NCBI RefSeq assembly: GCF_016919165.1
Contig: NZ_JAFFPS010000010.1
Coordinates: forward strand, 62,001-126,000
DNA length: 64,000 bases
Source of the DNA: Leptospira chreensis
Lineage (GTDB): Bacteria > Spirochaetota > Leptospiria > Leptospirales > Leptospiraceae
Direction of reading: 5' to 3'
Part shown: piece by piece, positions 58,561-64,000 of the stretch
How positions within the stretch are numbered: the first letter of the stretch is position 1
Layout: every line of letters begins with the position of its first letter
Notes under the pieces: model-generated
Seen by the model: the letters and a program-made list of their open reading frames with translations, nothing else
Told to the model about the DNA's origin: nothing
Database searches by the model: none
Made by a program: the position numbers and the translations under genes

Positions 58561-61304
58561 ACGATCGTTTTCTCCAAATAGGTTATGTTTTGTTTCCCGT
58601 TGAAGTCATAGGACACTTTGTCCATCAGAGTCTCCATAAGATAAACGCCAAATCCGCCCTTCCGTTCCCCTTTTACATTGGCTTCTACGGAAGGTTTAGG
58701 AACTTTTTTTCTGTCAAAGGGTTTCCCCTCATCGATTAGAACTACCTTAAGGTTGTCCCCGAGTAGTTCTAATCTACATTCGAAACTAGGATGGGTTAGT
58801 TCCGTATCTTTGTAACTATGCATGACTATATTGGTCGCTGCTTCATCCAAAGATATAAGAATATCGTCGAAGGCAAAGGGTTTTGTGATTTTGCCTTCTA
58901 AATGTTCCGAAATAAAATCGCGAAGTTTTGGAATTTCGTCTGGCACTGCCGGGAAAATCCTAGAGATTTCAAAACTAGTCACTTCCGCAAATTTAAGGAT
59001 CATTACAGTAAAGTCATCGTATTGTTCTTCGGAACGAGAAAACTTTCGAATGTCATCATAGACCTCTTCCACAATTTTTTGTGAGGATTCGTTCCTTCTT
59101 TCAATGATAAATTCGACAAACCGGTCGAGGCCATACTCCTCTTCGTCGGGATTTTTTTCCTCAATGGCTCCGTCTGTATAAAAGACCAAAATATCCCCCG
59201 GTTCAATCTGGATCTCCCCACCTTGATAGTTCGTGTGCGGAACTACACCGAGGGGCGCCCCCTTCCCCTTCAGAAGTTCAAAACTCCCATCTTTACGAAT
59301 CCAAATTTGGTCATTATGTCCGGCAGAGGCAAACTTTAAGGTTCGAGTTCGTCTTTGGTAGTTTACAAGAAACAAAGTCACAAACATCCCTGACTGGGAG
59401 TCCTCGTAGATGAGTTGGTTGGCTCGAAATAAAAGTTCGGATGGGGAAAGGTCTGTGGTCCTTGAAAGTGTGCGAATGATGGAACTAGACATCGCCATAA
59501 AAATAGCAGCAGGTAGACTTTTTCCAGAAACATCAGCCACTAAAAAAGAAAACTGATCATCTCCAAAGGAATGAAAATCGTAAAAATCACCTGACACTTC
59601 TTTGGCGGCGACTGACATCACCCCTAAGTCAAACAGGGGAGATTGAATGAGTGAGTTGGGTAAAATATTGTTTTGGATTTTTCTTGTAATCTCGATTTCT
59701 TTTTCAATCGATTTCTTTGTAATGATCTCTTGGTTCAGACGGAGATTTTCATAAGCCTTTGCGAGTGGCGAAGACAGGGTCTTTAACATACGAAGGTCTG
59801 TTTCATTGAAGGAATGGGCCGATTGTTTTCCACTCACATAAAGTGCGGCTCGTAAATTTCCACCCCGAGGAGCAATAGGAAGGATGAGGAAATTTTTCTT
59901 TAAGGTATAAAACTCTAATTCTAAAAAAGATTCTTCTAACTGCGAAGAAACCACGGCCATCCGAGGATTTCCCGATTCCATAAGGCTGAGGAAAAGCCGA
60001 CTCTCTGGCATGGGGAAAAACGACTCACGAACAATTCCCATTTGTCTTGCATAAACTTGGATGCGGTTTTTATTTTTTTCCTCGATGATGACCATACCCG
60101 CATCTTCACATGACAACTCTTTGGTGAGGATACTCAAAGTTTTGGACATAAGCCCAAGTTCATCGTGAGATTCGAGAACCGCTTGCCCCAAATCAAAGAT
60201 AGATTCCAAAGTACTTAGTTTTTGTTTGAGTTCTAAGTTGGTATCGTTTAGGTTTTCGAGAAGCCTTGTTTTTTGGATGGCGACCGCACAAGCACTGGAA
60301 AAAGATAAAAAAGTATCAATATCATCTTGGCTAAAATTATTTCGATCAATGGTGTTGATGGCTTCGATCACACCAATGACTTCATCACCTACCGTTAAGG
60401 GACTAGCGAGAATATTGCGAGTGATGAAATTAGAAGCTTTGTCCACGTCCCGAAAGACTCGGTTGTCATTTTGGGCATCGTTGATGATCATGGGTTGCTT
60501 GGTGACAGCAACAGTTCCGGCAATCCCTTGGCCCACGGGAACCTTGATTTTAGCCACTTCTTCACGTTTTTCACCCGTCACCGTATGAAAGATTAAATAC
60601 TCTTTTTTATCATCTAACAAAAGCAAGGAACTAGCTTCGGTACGAAATACGGATTTTGCCGATTCCATCACCATCTCAAGAACATGTTCTAAATCTACAC
60701 TCGTATTGATCAGAACTGCCACCCGAATGATTTCTTCTAAAAAATATTGAAGGCGATTGTTATTGTTATGAATATTGGCGTTGTCAATGAGTAGTAGAAT
60801 GGAAGTGGTAAGAGAATTAAAAAACTGTGGTTCTGCTTCTGAAAGAACAGTATCTTTAAATAAAGCATTCAGGTTGGCACTAAAGTAATTGATTAAATCC
60901 AAATCCTGTTCGGAAAAATTTTGGAAATGTTTGATACCCTCTAAAACAAGAACTCCGAGAGCCAAATCTCCCATTTCATCACCCACATAACAGGCAATAT
61001 AAGATTCACCCACCGGGCCGTCTGTATCCTTTAGATGGGTTCCTTTTTTAACGAGTATACTTTTGCGAGTTTTAAAAACATGTTTGGCGATGGAACCCGC
61101 ACTGGATTTGTCGCTGATCAGTCCGAAACGACTTAAGTTTCCTCGTTCGTTTCGAAAGTAGAAAGCTGCCGATTTTGCAGAAACAAGCCGTTTTGCTTGA
61201 CCCAAGATAAAATGGTACAAGTCATCCAATTCGTAAGAAGAAGAGAGATAGAATCCACCTTCTTCGTTTTTTCGGATGATCGGCGGAAGAGAATTGGGTT
61301 TCAA
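58557..61304 (-). CDS. GAF-SpoIIE phosphatase-RsbW-type kinase fusion
   Basis: 915 aa. Three GAF-like regions (about 20-170, 195-360, 375-530), a short coiled coil, a PP2C/SpoIIE phosphatase (about 560-755; SVAAKEVSGDFYDFH, LVADVSGKSLPAA, GHNDQIW, VFYTDGAIE) and a C-terminal HATPase of RsbW/SpoIIAB type (ISLDEAATNIVMHSYKD, DEGKPFD, GGFGVYLMETLMD). One protein therefore holds both opposing enzymes of a partner switch for the STAS protein encoded next. No membrane segment is seen. Confidence 0.9.
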   Translation of the reverse strand: MKPNSLPPIIRKNEEGGFYLSSSYELDDLYHFILGQAKRLVSAKSAAFYFRNERGNLSRFGLISDKSSAGSIAKHVFKTRKSILVKKGTHLKDTDGPVGESYIACYVGDEMGDLALGVLVLEGIKHFQNFSEQDLDLINYFSANLNALFKDTVLSEAEPQFFNSLTTSILLLIDNANIHNNNNRLQYFLEEIIRVAVLINTSVDLEHVLEMVMESAKSVFRTEASSLLLLDDKKEYLIFHTVTGEKREEVAKIKVPVGQGIAGTVAVTKQPMIINDAQNDNRVFRDVDKASNFITRNILASPLTVGDEVIGVIEAINTIDRNNFSQDDIDTFLSFSSACAVAIQKTRLLENLNDTNLELKQKLSTLESIFDLGQAVLESHDELGLMSKTLSILTKELSCEDAGMVIIEEKNKNRIQVYARQMGIVRESFFPMPESRLFLSLMESGNPRMAVVSSQLEESFLELEFYTLKKNFLILPIAPRGGNLRAALYVSGKQSAHSFNETDLRMLKTLSSPLAKAYENLRLNQEIITKKSIEKEIEITRKIQNNILPNSLIQSPLFDLGVMSVAAKEVSGDFYDFHSFGDDQFSFLVADVSGKSLPAAIFMAMSSSIIRTLSRTTDLSPSELLFRANQLIYEDSQSGMFVTLFLVNYQRRTRTLKFASAGHNDQIWIRKDGSFELLKGKGAPLGVVPHTNYQGGEIQIEPGDILVFYTDGAIEEKNPDEEEYGLDRFVEFIIERRNESSQKIVEEVYDDIRKFSRSEEQYDDFTVMILKFAEVTSFEISRIFPAVPDEIPKLRDFISEHLEGKITKPFAFDDILISLDEAATNIVMHSYKDTELTHPSFECRLELLGDNLKVVLIDEGKPFDRKKVPKPSVEANVKGERKGGFGVYLMETLMDKVSYDFNGKQNITYLEKTIV

Positions 61305-61308
61305 TGGT

Positions 61309-61620
61309 TTAATCTTTGTTAAATTTTAGTGATTCTTCTCTTAGTTTACGGTTTGCATCTTCCAGTGACTTAATTTTGTCGAAAGCAGACATGAGTTCAT
61401 CCCGGCTAAGGTTTGATACCATGGAGCTTGCTTGGACAGTTTCTTTGGCTTCGCGAAGTTCCACTCGGGAGTAATCGATGATTTGTTCGTACATACGAAT
61501 GATCTCGTCCGCGTTTGCTAATTCTTGTTCGTTGAGTCGAAGAACCTTTTCATAGCCTTTGATGATATCCGATTGGATTTTCAGTTTTTTAGTCAGTTCT
61601 TCTACCGTATCTTGTCCCAT
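61309..61620 (-). CDS. Small coiled-coil protein upstream of the partner-switch genes
   Basis: 103 aa, almost entirely charged coiled coil (MGQDTVEELTKKLKIQSDII, EELANADEIIRMYEQIIDY-like heptads). No domain recognised. It lies 4 bp upstream of the phosphatase-kinase gene, so it is probably cotranscribed and could act as its scaffold or sensor partner; that is inference from position. Confidence 0.7.
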   Translation of the reverse strand: MGQDTVEELTKKLKIQSDIIKGYEKVLRLNEQELANADEIIRMYEQIIDYSRVELREAKETVQASSMVSNLSRDELMSAFDKIKSLEDANRKLREESLKFNKD

Positions 61621-61655
61621 AAAATTTCTGGTTCCTTAGCCATTTTGGGATTCTG

Positions 61656-61661
61656 TTGACA
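61656..61661 (+). promoter_or_regulatory. Putative -35 element of tRNA-Ala
   Basis: Perfect TTGACA 34 bp upstream of the mature tRNA-Ala 5' end. No good -10 was seen at 16-18 bp spacing. A perfect TTGACA also lies 38 bp upstream of tRNA-Cys, which is the main reason to list it. Confidence 0.33.
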
Positions 61662-61695
61662 GACAAACGCGGTCACCCACCTTGGATTAGCACAA

Positions 61696-61768
<73 letters not shown>

Positions 61769-61882
61769 AAATCCCTCCCGAGATTTCAGCGTTCCAACCC
61801 TTCCCTGTCAAATTCTTTTTCATTTGGATAGGAGATCACTTGATCAATCAGTGACCTTTTCCAATCTATTCCATAATAGATT

Positions 61883-62422
61883 ATGGCTGTTAGAAAAATC
61901 CTCAAGATTGGCAATCCCTTACTCCGTCAAACGAGCGAAGACGTAACTGAATCCGAAATCCAAACCAAGGATTTCAAAAAACTGATTCGAGATATGTTTG
62001 AAACCATGCGTCATGCCGATGGTGTGGGCCTTGCTGCCCCACAAATTGGTGTGTTAAAAAAATTAGTCGTTGTTGGTCAGGACGACGACAATGGAAGGTA
62101 TCCGGGAACTCCTGAAGTTCCGAACCAAATCATCCTGAATCCAGAAATCACCCCCCTTTCTGGACCTGGAGATGGATTTTGGGAAGGTTGTCTTTCGGTT
62201 CCCGGCATGCGTGGTTACGTCGAAAGACCCGATAAAATCAAAATGAAATGGCGGGATGAAAATTTTGAAGAACATGAAGAGATCATAGAAGGGTATCGCG
62301 CCATTGTACTACAACACGAGTGTGATCACCTATTCGGAGTTCTTTATGTAGACCGACTCAAAAGTACAAAGTTATTCGGTTATAACGAAGACATCGATAC
62401 TGCCGGCAAGTTGTTAGATTAA
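61883..62422 (+). CDS. def: Peptide deformylase
   Basis: 179 aa. Three family motifs: [10 protein letters not shown] (47-56), EGCLSVPG with metal ligand Cys103, and HECDH with His145 and His149 plus catalytic Glu146. It removes formyl groups from nascent proteins. No fmt gene is adjacent; the RND gene follows 26 bp later. The LEEEs-type insert seen in L. interrogans deformylase is not clearly assessable by eye. Confidence 0.95.
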   Translation: MAVRKILKIGNPLLRQTSEDVTESEIQTKDFKKLIRDMFETMRHADGVGLAAPQIGVLKKLVVVGQDDDNGRYPGTPEVPNQIILNPEITPLSGPGDGFWEGCLSVPGMRGYVERPDKIKMKWRDENFEEHEEIIEGYRAIVLQHECDHLFGVLYVDRLKSTKLFGYNEDIDTAGKLLD

Positions 62423-62448
62423 ATAGATTTTTCTCCTAAAGGAGCCAT

Positions 62449-64000
62449 ATGGGATCATCCATAGTTGAGTATTTTCTTTCGAAGAGTTTATTCGTAAACC
62501 TTCTTACCTTTCTCATTCTTCTTGTGGGTGGATTCACAGCCGCCACAATGAATCGTGAAGCCTTTCCCAATATCAATTTTGATATTGTGAGTATTACTTC
62601 CGTCTATCCAGGGGCAGCACCAGCCGATGTGGAAAAGTTGGTAACCAAACCTTTGGAAGATGCAATCAAAGAAGTGGATGGGATCAAAGAGTTTCGTTCT
62701 GCGTCCTTGGAAAACCGTTCGGGAATCATCGTCACCATCGATCCGAACACAAAAAACACTCAAAAAGTAGTCGATGATCTAAAATCGGCCATTGATCGGA
62801 TTCAAGATTTACCGGCAGAAGTAGAAGATCCCATAGTCACGGAAATCACAACAGCAAGACAACCCGTAATCGAAATTCATTTAACTTCTGTCACCAAAGA
62901 CAACAAACCTCTGTTAAATGCGAAAGAACTCCGCGACCAAGCTAAAATCCTAGAAGAAAAATTGAAAGACTTGCCGACTGTGGCAAGGATCACAAAACGC
63001 GGATGGCGAGAACGGGAAATGAAGGTGGATTTAGATCCTGATAAATTAAGAGCCCTATCCCTTTCCTCCACCCAGGTCATCAATGCACTGCGACTCCGAA
63101 ATATCAATTTCCCTGGGGGAAATATCAATGAAAAAACCAGAGAAATCATTGTTCGCACCGTAGGAGAATTTGATTCCGCAGAAGAAATCGCCAATGTTTT
63201 TGTTCGATCCAATGACGCCGGACGTTCTGTACGGATTCGAGATGTAGCCCACGTTACCGAAGGATTTGAAGACTCCGATTATTTGGACAAATCCAATGGG
63301 GATATTGCCATTGCGTTAACAGTCATAAAACGGGAAAAGGCTGATGCCATCACTGTTGTGGATGATTCCAAACTAGTGGTAGAAGAATTTATTAAATCTA
63401 CTGGTGGGACTGTCAAACACGCTTTCGTAAATGACCTATCCAAATACATTCGGCGACGCCTGGGAGTTTTGACTTCCAATGCAGTCTCTGGACTTTTTCT
63501 CGTAACCGCTTCCCTATTTGTTTTTCTTGGTTGGCGAATGGCTCTCATGACTGCCCTTGGGATTCCGATCTCCATTGCCATGACCTTTGTTGCGATGAAC
63601 TATATGGGACTCACCTTGAATTTAATTTCCATGATGGGTCTTATCATTGTGGTCGGGATTCTCGTAGATGATGCCATCATCATTTGTGAAAATGTCTACC
63701 GCCATTTGGAAATGGGAGAAGAACCTTTTGAAGCGGCGATGCGAGGGACAAGTGAAGTTTTAGCTCCAGTTTCAGCCACTGTCACGACTACCATTGCTGC
63801 CTTTGGACCCATGCTCTTTATGACTGGAATTTTTGGAAAGTTCATCCACTCCATTCCTCTCGTGGTCATCCTATCTTTATGTAGTTCCCTATTTGAAGCC
63901 TTCTTTATGTTACCTTCTCACTTATATGATGTGAGTAAAGCCACTGATATGAAAGGCGAAGTCAAAGAAGAATCGCATTGGTTTATCAGATTCAAAGAAA
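62449..64000 (+). CDS. RND efflux transporter, N-terminal part (gene runs off the right edge)
   Basis: First 517 codons of an AcrB-type inner-membrane proton antiporter. TM1 at about 13-33 and a periplasmic porter region with [21 protein letters not shown], then TM2 onward from about 340. The proton-relay aspartates Asp407-Asp408 are in [10 protein letters not shown], the same positions as in AcrB. ATG 62449 has AAAGGAG upstream. No adaptor (MFP) gene precedes it; def does. Porter features fit the hydrophobe class rather than heavy-metal CusA, but specificity is unknown. Confidence 0.93.
   Translation, partial: MGSSIVEYFLSKSLFVNLLTFLILLVGGFTAATMNREAFPNINFDIVSITSVYPGAAPADVEKLVTKPLEDAIKEVDGIKEFRSASLENRSGIIVTIDPNTKNTQKVVDDLKSAIDRIQDLPAEVEDPIVTEITTARQPVIEIHLTSVTKDNKPLLNAKELRDQAKILEEKLKDLPTVARITKRGWREREMKVDLDPDKLRALSLSSTQVINALRLRNINFPGGNINEKTREIIVRTVGEFDSAEEIANVFVRSNDAGRSVRIRDVAHVTEGFEDSDYLDKSNGDIAIALTVIKREKADAITVVDDSKLVVEEFIKSTGGTVKHAFVNDLSKYIRRRLGVLTSNAVSGLFLVTASLFVFLGWRMALMTALGIPISIAMTFVAMNYMGLTLNLISMMGLIIVVGILVDDAIIICENVYRHLEMGEEPFEAAMRGTSEVLAPVSATVTTTIAAFGPMLFMTGIFGKFIHSIPLVVILSLCSSLFEAFFMLPSHLYDVSKATDMKGEVKEESHWFIRFKE

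Overview
The window reads as a chromosomal segment of a Leptospira, most likely one of the saprophytic (L. biflexa-like) species. Evidence: single FlaB-type flagellin, FliM and FliN genes scattered among housekeeping genes; a metY-metX-metW trans-sulfurylation cassette; a SemiSWEET sugar transporter that, from memory, is very close to the crystallised L. biflexa protein; lipoproteins with relaxed lipoboxes; a DUF1566 (Lcl) lipoprotein; frequent TTG starts; moderate-to-low G+C. No phage, insertion sequence, CRISPR array or rRNA was seen. It looks like stable core chromosome.

Layout. 1-2643: 5' part of recN (-) and a cNMP-binding patatin (+). 2640-11280: a tightly packed minus-strand run of ten genes: LPS glycosyltransferase, a hypothetical, a GmhA-like sugar isomerase, an orphan ABC ATPase, an FHA membrane protein, a lipoprotein, leuC, leuD, an FKBP isomerase and a cysteine-synthase-like protein that lacks the usual substrate loop. 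11311-13671: an O-antigen ligase-like gene, a 310-bp non-coding segment, then tRNA-Leu and tRNA-Cys. 13804-18645: a small exported protein, guaA, queF, SemiSWEET, a ferredoxin, and a LysR/DJ-1 divergent pair. 18683-25601: a phosphodiesterase, fliM, two hypotheticals, a cyclophilin, argH and a haem-binding protein (-). 25694-28082: NfeD plus two tandem SPFH proteins. 28089-34867: an RNHCP protein, a GNAT, fliN, an AAA ATPase, an exported protein, a zinc-ribbon protein, rsmE and an outer-membrane protein. 35025-41906: metYXW, an Lcl lipoprotein, ilvA and flaB. 42106-53766: ispH, then a chemotaxis operon (hybrid kinase parts, cheY, STAS, cheA, MCP, cheW, cheD, cheB; no cheR). 53767-61620: a two-subunit acyl-CoA carboxylase, and a partner-switching module made of a STAS protein, a phosphatase-kinase fusion and a coiled-coil protein. 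61696-64000: tRNA-Ala, def, and the 5' part of an RND transporter gene.

How the parts work together. Motility and signalling dominate: switch proteins FliM/FliN, flagellin FlaB, a full chemotaxis phosphorelay with CheB/CheD adaptation, and a separate stress-type partner switch. Cell-envelope genes (GmhA, glycosyltransferase, ligase, outer-membrane protein, lipoproteins) form a second theme. Amino-acid synthesis (leuCD, argH, ilvA, metYXW) forms a third.

The most interesting non-coding signals are possible CsrA-type RNA elements. The flaB leader has a hairpin with an AGGA loop plus a GGA in its Shine-Dalgarno sequence. The RNA downstream of tRNA-Leu has two hairpins centred on CAGGATG, the loop motif of CsrB-type decoy RNAs. 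Also notable are a 24-bp palindrome directly abutting the start codon of the outer-membrane protein gene, and an 83-bp three-hairpin element at 28613-28695.
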